NCBI RefSeq assembly: GCF_019059575.1
Contig: NW_024882947.1
Location: forward strand, 95,754 to 159,753
Direction: 5' to 3'
From: Amphibalanus amphitrite
Taxonomy: Eukaryota; Arthropoda; Thecostraca; Balanomorpha; Balanidae
Length of the DNA stretch: 64,000 nt
Shown here: positions 11,700-23,133 of the stretch, piece by piece
Layout: each line of letters opens with the position of its first letter
How positions within the stretch are numbered: the first letter of the stretch is position 1
Notes under the pieces: model-generated
Databases searched by the model: none
What the model saw: the letters and a program-made list of their open reading frames with translations, nothing else
What the model was told of the DNA's origin: nothing
Program-made: the position numbers and the translations under genes

Positions 11700-12232
11700 A
11701 TAATATATTGATTTGTAAAGGCGTTATGGCTTATGCAATATGCAATTGCAGGCACTTGGTATCCCTCACTTATCCCTCATTGGGGCTCTGGCGGGCTCCT
11801 GAGGGCCCACGTCCATAGGCGGCGGAACGATTTGAGACAAGGGGGGGGCACCATGGCTCAAGGAGCCAAACCTAGGGTACCCCCAAATCCTGTTTTCTCA
11901 TCGGATTTAGGCCACTTATTTTTCGTCACAGCCCTGACACGATGATTTTTTTATTATTTTTTTTACTAAACGAAAATGGCAGTTCACCCCCGTATGCAGG
12001 GGTGTACCTAACTTTATATCTCTTTGTGGGGGCATATGCAGCCACCCACAATCCTGAATTATGCCCCCACAATGATGAAAAAGCACCCACAAGTCTTTTA
12101 CAAGGCTGCAAGCGTCCTTTCGAGAGCACGGTGCCCTTCGCATGCTCTAACGGCGTCCTCCTGACCGTCTCGCGTTCATGGATAGCGTTTTTAATCACTC
12201 GGCGCCCTTCTGGGAGAATGGCGCACTTTTGA
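11700..12232. other. Transposon-derived sequence, solo hAT-like end
   Basis: At 11814 the sequence CATAGGCGGCGGAACG begins a segment of about 115 bp. It resembles the right end, read inwards, of the hAT-like element at 15820-19193, including the shared GGATTT and GGCCACTT words. The partner end was not found. No gene was recognised. Confidence 0.45.
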
Positions 12233-12880
<648 letters not shown>

Positions 12881-12888
12881 GTTGTGTC

Positions 12889-14811
12889 CAGGGTTGTATA
12901 CGACTCAATCAATAGCAATCAATTCAATCACGACAAATTTGGGAAACCAATCAAATCAATCAAGTCACAGCAGTTTTCGGGAATTGATTCAATCGACTCA
13001 AACGCGACAATGAAAGGAATCAATCAACTCAATCAAACGACTCAAACCAAGACATACATTAGGTTTTTTGCCCCACCAGCTTGGAAAAGTGTCCATAGCA
13101 GTCTGGTGTACCTACCTACCTTCCTAGTACCTACCTACAGAAGAAACATAAAAATATTGTCATTTAAAATTATAAATTGCCATGCCATTCAAAGTTTCTA
13201 TGTAATAAGGAAGGATACCTAGTGATGGACAGGTGGATCATGATATTGAGGTTCAATGGGTAGAATTGGAGCAGAAGTTTCATTTAATGGGTGCAAAATA
13301 ACCCAGTAGTTGACTCGCCCCTTAACCCAAATCACCACCATTCACCTAAAAGTTGTCAGTTTAATTTTGGCCATATTCCAACTCCATTTAACACTAAATA
13401 TCAGATATTGCAGTTGAAAGTTGGCTGCTCGATTTTGGCAGTGTTCGTGATTTGGCCATTTACCCTACACCATGTCTATTTTAATGGATAATATGCATCA
13501 ATAACATATTAACCATAGGGAAATAGAAATAAATATATTACGTGCATCATGCATGTGACGGTTTCGGTTAGACAGAGACTGACGGGCAGCCTGAAAAAAT
13601 ATTTCCACACAATGTACATTTGAGACGTGGGATGTTGTCAGATTGGGAAGGAAGAGATTTGAAGTATTTAGCGGTCCACGACTCTGGACGTGGCATGTCA
13701 ATGTTAGGTACCTATGTGAAGAATTCAAAACATTTTATTGCAATACAATTTGAAACTGTTAGGACTGGGGGATAGAGATGAGGATTAAAAATATATTTAA
13801 AAGGAAATGGAGAGGACAGGGACCCTGGAACCACAGGATAAGTTAACAATGAAAAAATGAAAATAAGAAACAATGAAAACGTTTTGCCAATAAGTAACTA
13901 TGCTAAGCTTTTATAAATCCTTATTCTACGTCTTTTGATATTTTGGTAAGATGACGTCATTGATTATCATGTAGTACGGTAAATGATCATAAAATATATC
14001 GGTTGTACAACACCAATTTCGTTTTAATTATTATTTTATTTGAAATAAAACCAGTTTATAATATTCGGTAAAATATTTTAAGGAAAATGAAATATATTAA
14101 ATATGTTATGCTTAGGCTGAAGGCTCTCAAGAGAAAAGGATCAACAAACGTTCTGCTGCAAATTAAACAATGCAGCAAATTAGCTATTAATTAGGTACGC
14201 AAACGTAATTAGCGAGACGAAAACGGCGCTTTTGTTTCAGTTATTTTCGTAGGGGTTTCAGATATTTTATAGTTAGAGTTCAGTGGGTTGTTTCTGAGGA
14301 GATGTGGAGATGTAAATTATTAATTAATCACATTTTATTAGTATAGGGCCTTACACTTTATCATCTGGATTAAAAAAAAAACGTTTCCTGCTGAGTGCAG
14401 AAAGGTAGGTATAGGTGCATCGCCAGGCTCTATCACCAGGATTGGAGCAGTTATTGCAGTTGAAAGTCAAAGTTGGCTGTTCATGTTTAGGCCCTGTTCT
14501 TTATTTGGCCATCTACCCCATATTGCAGTTGTGATGACAAGCAGTTTTCAGTGTAGTTTTGTGATCTTTGATGTCATCAATTGGTGTCATTATTTTTCGT
14601 CAACTTAAACTTATTTGAACTTTCCATTCAATCGACTCAATCATACGAGTCACTCTAATTTTCGGGAATCAAATCAGTCAACCAGTCGCTAAAGTCAAAC
14701 GAGTCAGTCAACCAGTCATCTCGAAAAGTCAATCGACTCAATCCAATCAACTCAAAATACGCGTTGAATCAAATCAATCAATTCAATCGACTTGATTGGT
14801 ATACAACCCTG
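12889..14811. mobile_element. hAT-like element with CAATCGACTCAA subterminal repeats
   Basis: The ends are CAGGGTTGTATAC (12889) and GTATACAACCCTG (14811). The exact 8-bp duplication GTTGTGTC lies at 12881-12888 and 14812-14819. Both subterminal regions are crowded with CAATCAAT and GACTCAA words, as expected for hAT transposase binding regions. No transposase frame was found, so it is non-autonomous or decayed. Confidence 0.85.
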
Positions 14812-14818
14812 GTTGTGT

Positions 14819-15512
14819 CATGGAGGAGAGAATACTGGAGTGGCAACTCCATGCCTTTAACATGGGCCGTTAGCGACAGACACGGGCCACCTAGCGGGAG
14901 CGGGTCGAAACGCCCCAGCTAGTAGGTATCGGCGGGTCGCGGCGGTCGGCTTATAATGGCGGGCTATCATGCTATGGCGTGCAGCGGTTTAGAGAAAAGG
15001 GCGTAGGAGGATTATTTTGGGCGCTACGTGTGATTTTTGTACATCAATGAGCAGGAAATTAAACGGAGAAGACAATGGTTGCATTCAAGTTCTAGCGACT
15101 TTCACAGATTAATCTCAAATCCGACTTCGAAATCGAACGACTTCCTTTCCTTTTTTCCATTTCGCTATGTACTTGATATAACCAAATTCTTATACTATTG
15201 GTATTCGAGGTATTCTAATTGAAATACCTCACTGTATATTCATAAAACAAAATACTTCAGCTCAATCGACATCAACCATTATCGCCGCACCACGCCGCGC
15301 AAACAATCTGAAATATTGCTCGATGTAGTCTGTTCATTTTATTCGTCAGCTGGTTACGAGCGCGCTCATTGGTTGAATTACGGACGGTTGGCAACGCTGA
15401 TTGGCTGAATGGTGTAGTTCTGCTTTCGATAAGAACCTATGAACGGTACTAGCTGGAAGGTGTCTGTCGCAAAAAAGCGTGAAGTTGCCACTCCAGTATT
15501 CTCTCCTCCATG
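14819..15512. mobile_element. TIR element sharing its target with the previous one
   Basis: A perfect inverted repeat of about 30 bp starts CATGGAGGAGAGAATACTGG at 14819 and ends with its complement at 15512. The direct repeat GTTGTGT flanks it (14812-14818 and 15513-15519). It has no coding potential. A 7-bp duplication does not decide the superfamily. It sits directly beside the hAT-like element 12889-14811, whose right duplication overlaps its left one. Confidence 0.75.
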
Positions 15513-15529
15513 GTTGTGTATAGATATCT

Positions 15530-15819
15530 ATACGGTGGGTCGCTGGAGGCCGTGAAGTCTTGTCCGGTATCTAAAGCTTTATATAGGTTGTGTGTTAAGT
15601 AATGAAGTTGAAGTTCGGTGCCATGTTTTTTGCGGTAGCCACTTTGTTTATCTGTCAAAAGGTCGTGTTCTGAGATGTTCCCGTAAATTTGCCTGTATAC
15701 AATTTTTTCGAAAATTTTAGAAATGGCCGATAATATGCTTATGGGCCGGTAGCAAGTTGGATCAGAACTCAGAAGGGGACCCTTTATTTTTGAAAATTGG
15801 TTTGATGTTCGCCTTTTTT
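15530..15819 (-). pseudogene. Non-LTR retrotransposon reverse transcriptase, fragment 3 of 3
   Basis: Minus-strand frames contain reverse transcriptase blocks: KPIFKNKG, then CYRPISIL, then IFEKIVY, then SGYRKKHGTELQL. These are typical of the Jockey/CR1-like non-LTR groups. A TGA at 15762-15764 and a frameshift separate the KPIFKNKG block from the YRPISIL block. It continues the fragments at 19202-19228 and 22701-23133 once two insertions are removed. The catalytic FADD-type motif is not in the window, so it is inactive. Confidence 0.8.
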
Positions 15820-16258
15820 CATAGGCGTAGGAACCGGGGGGGGGGGCAGGGGGGCCACGGCCACCCCACCATTTTGGAGTGGGGGGGGGGGCAGTAATGT
15901 GTGTGGCCCCCCCACTTTTGAGAGCACTCCAATGTCTGAGATTCGCTCTTTACTTTAAACACGATTCAACCAACTAAACACAAAAAGATGGGCCACGGTG
16001 CCGTTTCTGTCACGGATAATCTGTGCTTTGCAGGTAGAATTAACACCGTCTAAAACATGCAGCAGTTTAGCGATTTAGCGCGTAAATTTTCAAATTCAGC
16101 GCAGAAGAGACATATCTGATATGTTTATTGCGCCAACCGGTTTCGTTTTGTGGATCTGGTCAAGGCACTAAGATGAAGATCTGGTTTGAGTCAGGTAGAA
16201 TTTAGAAATGAGATGGATACCTATAAGAAGTTTTTTTTTTGCGAAAAAGGTGGGTGTG

Positions 16259-17154
16259 TAGGGGAAGTTGGGGCAATGCCGGAGTTGGGGCAAAGCCGAA
16301 ATTCGAGATATTTCGAAAACCGTAAGACATGGATGCCACCTGTCAGTGATGCTCTGAAGCTTAAGTGACTACAATTATCGCATGTTTGTTACGAGTCGTC
16401 ATTCGGAATACTTCAACTGTGAGGGCGCCAAGAGCGTTTTCAAGGTACGTTTCCCTTGTACTACATGCGCCTTTGAAGCCGCATTTCTCACTCATTATGC
16501 TACCGTTTGTCTGGCCAATTCGGTCAAGCAATCTTTAGCATGTCTTTGCATAAGTGTGCTGCCTATTTGAAATTTATACAGCACGTTGAAAAGTTATGGG
16601 CCTGCAAATGAAAGTATGGCAGGCTGGGGTAATGCCGAAAACGTGCGATTGCGCACGTGTTGAAAGCACGCTACGTGGACTTTACTGCTGTAGAATAGCA
16701 ACGCGTATTTTTAGTCACACAAATTACACTTTCAACCGACACAACGGCCTGTTACCTATAAGGAATGATTTACCTGGCATGTTCTTATTATATCACACAA
16801 TTATAACTTCCAGTGTGCACCGCGTCCTCAAGCTCTTAAAACGCGTGTCAGCTTTGATCAATTCTGGATAAAGTTTGAGATAAAATGGCAAAACATCAAT
16901 GTCGGCATTCCCCGTAGATCATTTCTCCCATTTTCGGCTTTCCCCGCAGTCCGGGGCAACGCCGAAAAAGTCACTTCTTTGATATTTTTAGTTTGTGCGC
17001 TTAACGGTATGCGAATTCATCAAATGCGCCTGGTATGTTTGAAAGGCAAAAGACTGGCCTCTCGAATGACGCCAACAAGAATAGCTTATGTTGTCTACCT
17101 TGCGTGCTACGGGCGTCAGAAAAAAAGTCTTCGGCGTTCCCCCAACTTCCCCTA
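16259..17154. mobile_element. TA-flanked element with TAGGGGAAGTTGGGG ends
   Basis: The inverted ends are TAGGGGAAGTTGGGGCAATG and CCCCCAACTTCCCCTA. Subterminal GGGGCAA-GCCGA words repeat. A TA duplication suggests the Tc1/mariner-like class. A related family member is at 46661-47613. No transposase frame was seen. Confidence 0.65.
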
Positions 17155-17180
17155 TCTGGTGAATATACATATTGCATGAT

Positions 17181-17275
17181 TAAAGGGACCCTCCCACCTT
17201 CAAAAAAGTTAATGAATTGGCATAAAAGTGATGTAGCGTGAATCACAAAGAGCGGAAATGAACATCTACCAAATT
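17181..17275. mobile_element. Truncated copy of the TTAA MITE
   Basis: The sequence matches the left roughly 95 bp of the element at 3907-4396, starting with TTAAAGGGACCCTCCCACC. The right end is absent, so this is a 5' fragment. Confidence 0.75.
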
Positions 17276-17434
17276 TGACAGGGATGGAGAATTATGTAAA
17301 TCCCAGGGTTGCCTTTTCTGGACGGACCTATGCACCTACCCTACCTACAATTTCCCCAATTTCATTCAAAATTAGCTACAAATGAAAGGTTGCCTTTTGT
17401 TCATGGGTACCTTTGGAAATAAGAGTGTGTTTAA

Positions 17435-17809
17435 CAGGGGCGTCGACACCGGTCCGACTTTTCCGACTAGTCGGACCACTTTTTCGACTAGGCGGTGCCC
17501 TGCTGTGGCTCGCGGGGGCCCCTGCTGCAGACCGCGGGGGCCCTACTGCGGCTCGGGGGCCCTGCTAGAGACCGCGGGGGCCCTGCTGCGCCTCTGGGGC
17601 CCTGCTAGACACCGCGGGGCCCTGCTGCGGCCCGCGGGGTCCCCTTCTGCGGCCGCGGGGGGCCCCTGTTGGGGCTCTCGGGGGGCCCTGCTGCGGCAAC
17701 GGGGGCCCCTGCTGCGGCAACGGGGGCCCCTGCCAGGGGACCCTGCTGCGGCCACGGGGGCCCCCCGAGAAAAAGTCGGACCAGTTTTCCTTACGCGTCG
17801 ACGCCCCTG
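17435..17809. mobile_element. hAT-like MITE carrying a GGGGGCCCTGCTGCGGC minisatellite
   Basis: The ends are CAGGGGCGTCGAC and GTCGACGCCCCTG. The exact 8-bp duplication GTGTTTAA is at 17427-17434 and 17810-17817. Between the ends, about 17490-17770, is a GC-rich tandem array with the unit GGGGGCCCTGCTGCGGC. Further inside, the inverted ends both carry GTCCGACTTTT-type words. Confidence 0.85.
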
Positions 17810-18058
17810 GTGTTTAAGAGAGTGTGATAAGAGAGTGTGAAATAAGTGTGTGGAAATAAGAGTTTTTCGTCAATAACTAGGTACCGATCAAATTGAGCTA
17901 GCGAGTCGGGAAAGCCACCTATGGACTCAAGAAGACCTGCCGAATCGAATGATATGCGACATGACCTCCTTCGACCAATTTCGTGACCTGGGGACGCCGA
18001 CCTGACCGTGACCCGAGGTCAACACCCTAAGTTTACCTCACCCAAACAAAAAGTATAT

Positions 18059-18240
18059 CATTCGACGCGCCTGAGAGAGGCGAACACGATGCTGGCAAAA
18101 TCGCGGCTCTGCGGCCATTTTTTGCAAAGTTATTCACCAAAAACGGAACCGTGCCTTGAGGCACTTGACCTGACCTCAGAGGTCACCGGTTTTTGTTTGT
18201 TTTGTTGGGTTAGGCCCTTTCAGTCCAATGAGACCATTTC
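18059..18240. repeat. Dispersed ATTCGACGCG repeat with TGACCT words
   Basis: This begins CATTCGACGCGCCTGAG and continues AACACGATGCTGGCAAAATC. Related copies start at about 8899 and 22060. Each is followed by a TTATT-CAAAAA segment and then TGACCTGACCT-type sequence. It is not coding. Confidence 0.6.
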
Positions 18241-19201
18241 AGAGTCGGAAGGATGATAGGATATACATAGGGGGAGACATTGGTCTGGGCAGGCACCCTA
18301 GTGAGTCGCCGGGGCTGAGCCCGTCCAGAGGACAGGCCACCCAGCCCCAAGGCACTCACTGCACCCGGCTACGGGGTGCGCTCCCTCGGGAGCAGCGGTG
18401 CCGCTCCAAGGGAGCAGCCCGCATGAGATAAAGTTGCCTGTCCAGCCCGGAGGGGGTTGCGGTGTGCAGGAGAAGGATTTCAGTATCCTGAGGATAGAAG
18501 CACGGAACGGTGTCAGAGGTCACTGGTTGACCTATGACCATAAAATCGGGTATCGATCTCTGCGTCTCGTAACGGCGCACACGCTCGTTTTACCGCGACG
18601 CGCTAGCTCCACCTGGGGCGAAACGGCGAGGGGGGTCGTACCCGCCCCCCGCCCCCTCGGCCAGCGCATATGTAGAAAACCTATAGGACCGGGCCGTGGA
18701 GGGTTAAACTGGCCTCTGAAGGCCCAGACCGTCTAAAAGTCCCACACCGGCCTCTGATAAGTGAAAGTCAATCAGCCCAGTTGCAGTGGTCGCTGATATA
18801 AAACCTCTTAAAACGTTATAGGCCTGGCTGAGCCTAGCTGGGCCGTTCATGCTGATTTTTATAGGTATATTGAAAAGACTCGCTTTGCACGTTTCACGCT
18901 TGCTCGTAATGAAAAAGTTGCTGGATGCCTCTGGAATTTGCATGGGTGCCAACGGCTGCGGAGGACAGGGGAACGCGTCCATCAGTTTGAGTTTATGGAC
19001 GGGAGAGTGGAGACTCCCTGAAATTTCAACCAATTTTTTTTCTTTTTTTGTCTCTATTTTTTTACCTCTGAGCATGTTTGCGAAAACAAAGTGGCCGAAA
19101 TCCGAGGAGAAATCGGATTTTGGGGGTAGGTTAGGTTTTGGATCTCTGGGACCCTGGCCCCCCCCCACTTTCGAAAACGTTCCTACGCCTATGCCTTTTT
19201 T

Positions 19202-19228
19202 AGCTCGTCTGGATAAATGCCTATTGAT
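19202..19228 (-). pseudogene. Non-LTR reverse transcriptase, fragment 2 of 3
   Basis: These 27 bases lie between two hAT-like insertions. Read on the minus strand they encode the IGIYPDELKK-type stretch that joins fragment 1 (ending near NKSLS) to fragment 3 (starting ANIKPIF). The frame is continuous across both excised insertions. Confidence 0.8.
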
Positions 19229-19383
19229 CAAGGGCGGCGCCACCGTGGGGGCAGTAGGGGCAGACTGCCCCCACTGGCAAAAGGCCATGGGGGCAAGACT
19301 ATGTTTTTGCCCCCACAAAATTTGGCTGATGTTGAAATGGGAACAGAAGACCGGTGCAACATTCATGATAGGCGGTTATAATA

Positions 19384-19600
19384 GTACACTCGGGGCAAAT
19401 TGATGTTCCACCACTCCCTACCCATCGGGCTCCCATGGATCAGCAGTGGCTGCTGCCATGGTGTTGCCTGCCCTCAGCACTGCTCAGCACTGCCTGCCAG
19501 TGCCAGTGCTGCCAGTGCTGCCACTGGCAGCAGCCAGTGCTGAGCCATCGGAGCCCAATGGGTAGGGAGTGGTGGAACATCAATCTGCCCCCGAGTGTAC
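19384..19600. mobile_element. Foldback element, near-complete palindrome
   Basis: GTACACTCGGGG at 19384 and CCCCGAGTGTAC at 19600 begin inverted arms of about 50 bp. The arms include TTGATGTTCCACCACTCCCT and its complement. The centre is a smaller CAGTGCTGCC/GGCAGCAG-rich hairpin. TA at each end could be the target duplication of a mariner-like MITE. Confidence 0.65.
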
Positions 19601-19951
19601 CTACGCCTGTTTTTACGGTCCCCGCGTTACGCGTATCAAGTGCATTAGCAGAACGTTCGTTCTCGGACCGTCTGTCGCATATCTCCTACTCCCACTCATT
19701 CTCCTACTCATTTTCATTCACCAGAAGGCTGCCCTCTCGCTTGACCTCGAGGAGGTTGAGAGGCAGTTTGTCAAAATCGGCCAGAGAAGAGATCACCTTC
19801 TTTTGGGAGCCCTTAGACTGAGACTTGAGTTCAGGGAGGTATGACAAAATGTGATAGGTATGTATATCCGGGTTATCTGGTATGTGGATCGCCCTAATAA
19901 AGCTTGTTCTGGTATATCAATCGTGTGTGTGAGAATCGCACACGTACCCAC

Positions 19952-21116
19952 TAGTGGTGTCAATCGGAATTTGAATCTTCGGAATTCCGATTTTGTCTAG
20001 TGTCCAATTCGGAATTCGGTTGGACCATAACCGTGTTTACATAGGGTTCCCTTAATCTTCCCCTATTTGTCTCTTAAATGTCCCTTATAAAGGAATCCTC
20101 TGTCTCCTTTACCTCGCTTCACTACAAATATGGCGCAACTAAGTCATTCTAGAAGCAGTTTGCAATTGTTACTTACCTTTAGGGCTCTCCCAAATAGCTT
20201 CCAGACTAGACACTGAGGTAAAAGTGATAGCACATGAAAGCTCAAAGCAAGAAAAATCAGAAAACTATCTGGCATTCAACATACTTTAAACGGCTGAGCT
20301 ATTATTCAAGTAGGTGTAATCACATCCACGGCAATATCAGAACACCGCACCTGTCGAATTTCTGCCTTGACTTTCTGCCGTTTATGCGTTAATGCCACTT
20401 AAAAATCCTCAGTCGGCGCACGTGCGCTTGTCGAGTCGGGGACCACCAGTCGGACGATTCGGAACTGCCGGCCAATCAGCACGCCGCTTTTGTGATGTGA
20501 TAGTTTGAGAACCACTGGATATGGTAGCGTAGCAGCTTTTGGAAAGGCGCTACGCTACCAAATCCTCCCCTATTTGTCGCTTAAAGAGGGAATTGAAGGG
20601 CGGGATAAAATTACTTCAAAATATGAATTGTTGAATTTCGAGTATTAAATAAGCCCAATTTATATAGTTTAGAGCATAAACGATGCTTAGTATGCTTCTA
20701 ACAACAATAGCGTCCATAGCAACGTTACACGCGAGCGCTATGATGCCTAAAATTCGATCTGAAAATAGGGGAGAAATAGGGGAAGATTAAGGGAACCCTA
20801 TGTAAACACGACTAATGGCAGTAGGCTTTGGACAACTTTGGACAATCGCTTGCTACACCTCAACATTTTTAAAAAGTAGTCGTGTTTAACATTAATTGGC
20901 TATTAGAAAGCTCAGCTTTCGATATGATTAACACTTTTGAGCTTGTAACGTTACATGAAAAGCAAATTAAATAACAGTGTTGAGTGTAAACTATTGCGTT
21001 GGTGTCGGACATCTTTGGACAAATGGCTGGCTTGGACATTTTTGGACGGACAACCAACGTAAGCATTGGACATTGGACGAACTTTGGACATACGTTTTCT
21101 GAAATTGACACCACTA
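19952..21116. mobile_element. hAT-like element nested in element B
   Basis: The ends are TAGTGGTGTCAA and TTGACACCACTA. The exact 8-bp duplication GTACCCAC is at 19944-19951 and 21117-21124. The interior has repeated TTGGACA words near the right end. It in turn holds the inverted-repeat element 20032-20810. No transposase was seen. Confidence 0.85.
20032..20810. mobile_element. TIR element nested in the 19952-21116 element
   Basis: Inverted ends of about 36 bp start CGTGTTTACATAGGGTTCCC and end GGGAACCCTATGTAAACACG. CCCCTATTTGTC-type words recur internally at about 20570. No convincing target duplication was found, so the exact boundary and the superfamily are uncertain. Confidence 0.6.
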
Positions 21117-22700
21117 GTACCCACTACGGGAAAAAAGAGAACTAGGTACTGATCATTGTTTTGAGGAATACGCCATTCTCAATCCATCTCAACAAATAAC
21201 ATAACGTTTTCATAGGTTTGTGTCTCGCAATCTAGTTTTATAGTTTTATTTGCTCGCGACCGTAACCTGCCCGGGTCCGGGGGGCAATCCCAACCACCGC
21301 AGCCCGGGGGTTTGTTTGTTGTTTGTTTGCTCGATTTGTTTGCTCGTGGGGGGTAGCCCCCCACACACCTGTCTAACTCCGTAAATAAGGCAGCTACGGA
21401 AACAAAAATGGTACCAAACGAAAGGTATTTACGAGAAGATTCTAAAGCTAAACTTTTTGATCTCAGGTCAATTTTCAAGGTCAAACATCAAGGTCAAAGG
21501 CAAAAACCGGCACTTTTGTAGTGGTCTCAAAGTAGGTACGTGTTCCAGAGGACGGCATAGTGCATGAAACCGGCTAAAATGGTTGTTAAACGAAAGAAGA
21601 GAGTCTGGGGATTCCGATGATCTGCATAACATTCAAATGCAAGGTCACAGTCATGATCAAAATTGACCACAAACTTTGCACTTTTTCTTATATCTTGTTT
21701 ACTAAATTCCGAAATGTTTTGAAATGTTTTGAAGCTTAGCGGGCCCCTATTTGTGCCTTAGCTTACGATAAAAGGCTGCTACAAGGTTTAAAGTCACAAG
21801 AGAGTATCCTTGCTAGAGGTTATTTCACTTATTCAAGTCAGGCATAATAATTAAGACATGTTATGCCATCCTGAGGCTCTAAATGAATGCTTAGAGCATA
21901 ATGGATGCCAGAATCGTGATCAGCGGCAACGAAATCATCACAAACGCCCTTTCATGTGTCAAAGTCAACCAAAGGTCATTCGAGGTCACATGATGTCAAC
22001 ATAAAACTTGACCTTTTTCAAACAATATATATATATGTATATATAATATATAATATATGTCATTCGACACGTCTCGACGAGACAAATGCGATGTTACCGC
22101 TGTCGTAGCTCTAGGACCATTTTTGTTGAAGTTATTTGCAAAAAAAAAAACTAAAGCCCCAGCTCGGGGTCATTGACCTGACCTCCAACCTCAGGTCACC
22201 AAAGTTACTTAAGCATTTTTCTAGGTCAAATGCCACACAACCGTGCTCGTAATTCGTCTTCATCTCTAAACCTCTATTTTTGGCAGCTGGTTGAAGTTCA
22301 CGTCTGTGACGCCGAAGTTTGCCGTGCAGGAGTCTAGGAAAATCAGCCCCGAGACGTTATCAAGAAGGCTAGGTCCAATTCGCTTGCTTCAAAAGATGTC
22401 AAATTAATGGGGGATAAGGTACAGCAAGTTTCGTCTTTCTATCCCTAAGTGTTCATGAGGTATCGCAAATATTCGCCAGGGGAGGCGAAAAACGCCCTCC
22501 CCCCTCCCCCCCCCCCTCCTGGCCCGCGAGGGTTAATGGTTAAGCTCAATTATGCATGAAACCTGAAACCATAATAATTTTGAATGGCAACCTCTAGGGG
22601 CAAGGTGCTCATGGATTTTGCAGATCGGGGTAGGTATCAGACCACAGTCGGGTTACCTCAAGCTTGCCCCCACTGGCGAAAATTCGTGGCGCCGCCACTG

Positions 22701-23133
22701 CTATTGATAATGATTTGTTAAACAGTTGAGACAGTGGTTTTGCAATTAGGAGTGCTGTTAGTTTTAAGAACTTTACGGGAAGGCCGTCTGGTCCGGTAGA
22801 TTTGTTGGTGTCTAGAGTACTTCATTTGAAGTACTTCATGTTCGTCAGTCGTAATGTTGTCGAGGGCTGGTATCGGAGTCATGTCTGCGGTGGTTGTCGG
22901 TGGAAGTCGTGTGTCCGGTATGTCAAGTGTGGATTGTAGAGCAAAATGTTCGTTTAGTAGTGTCGCCTTGTCTTGTTCGTCGTTTAGTATTGTGCCGTCA
23001 CGTCCGAGAAGTGGTGGAATTGTGTTATTTTGTTTTTTTTTTTTCCCTTATTGAGGCAAGTGTTTTATGATATTTGTGTAAGTTTTGTTTATCATTCAAT
23101 AACTTTTGCACCTCTCTTTGCATGTACTCGTTT
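22701..23133 (-). pseudogene. Non-LTR retrotransposon reverse transcriptase, fragment 1 of 3
   Basis: On the minus strand this encodes the linker and start of the reverse transcriptase: TIPPLLGRDGTILND, then TLLNEHFA, then NKSTGPDGLPVKFLK. KSTGPDG is a conserved N-terminal reverse transcriptase block of non-LTR elements. A GTACTTCA duplication at about 22816-22835 shifts the frame. It is cut off on the right at about 23133, so the endonuclease domain is missing. Confidence 0.8.

Larger units (their letters stand above)
15820..19193. mobile_element. 3.4-kb hAT-like element inserted in the retrotransposon (element A)
   Basis: The 15-bp perfect inverted ends are CATAGGCGTAGGAAC and GTTCCTACGCCTATG. 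An exact 8-bp duplication CCTTTTTT lies at 15812-15819 and 19194-19201. Joining the flanks restores an open reverse transcriptase frame, which confirms the boundaries. No hAT transposase is recognisable. It contains nested elements at 16259-17154 and 17435-17809, and repeat copies at 17181 and 18059. Confidence 0.85.
19229..22700. mobile_element. 3.5-kb hAT-like element inserted in the retrotransposon (element B)
   Basis: The ends are CAAGGGCGGCGCCAC and, on the other strand, CAGTGGCGGCGCCAC. The exact 8-bp duplication CTATTGAT lies at 19221-19228 and 22701-22708. Joining the flanks restores the retrotransposon frame. It contains the nested foldback 19384-19600 and the nested hAT-like element 19952-21116. 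No transposase domain was recognised in its frames. Confidence 0.85.

Noticed and set aside
18280..18480. Structured GC-rich stretch considered as tRNA or other RNA gene
   Set aside because: No tRNA A and B boxes or cloverleaf could be fitted; it lies inside a transposon.
18704..19366. 220-codon minus-strand frame and overlapping 184-codon plus frame
   Set aside because: They span the junction between two hAT-like elements, so they cannot be an inherited gene; no domain was seen.
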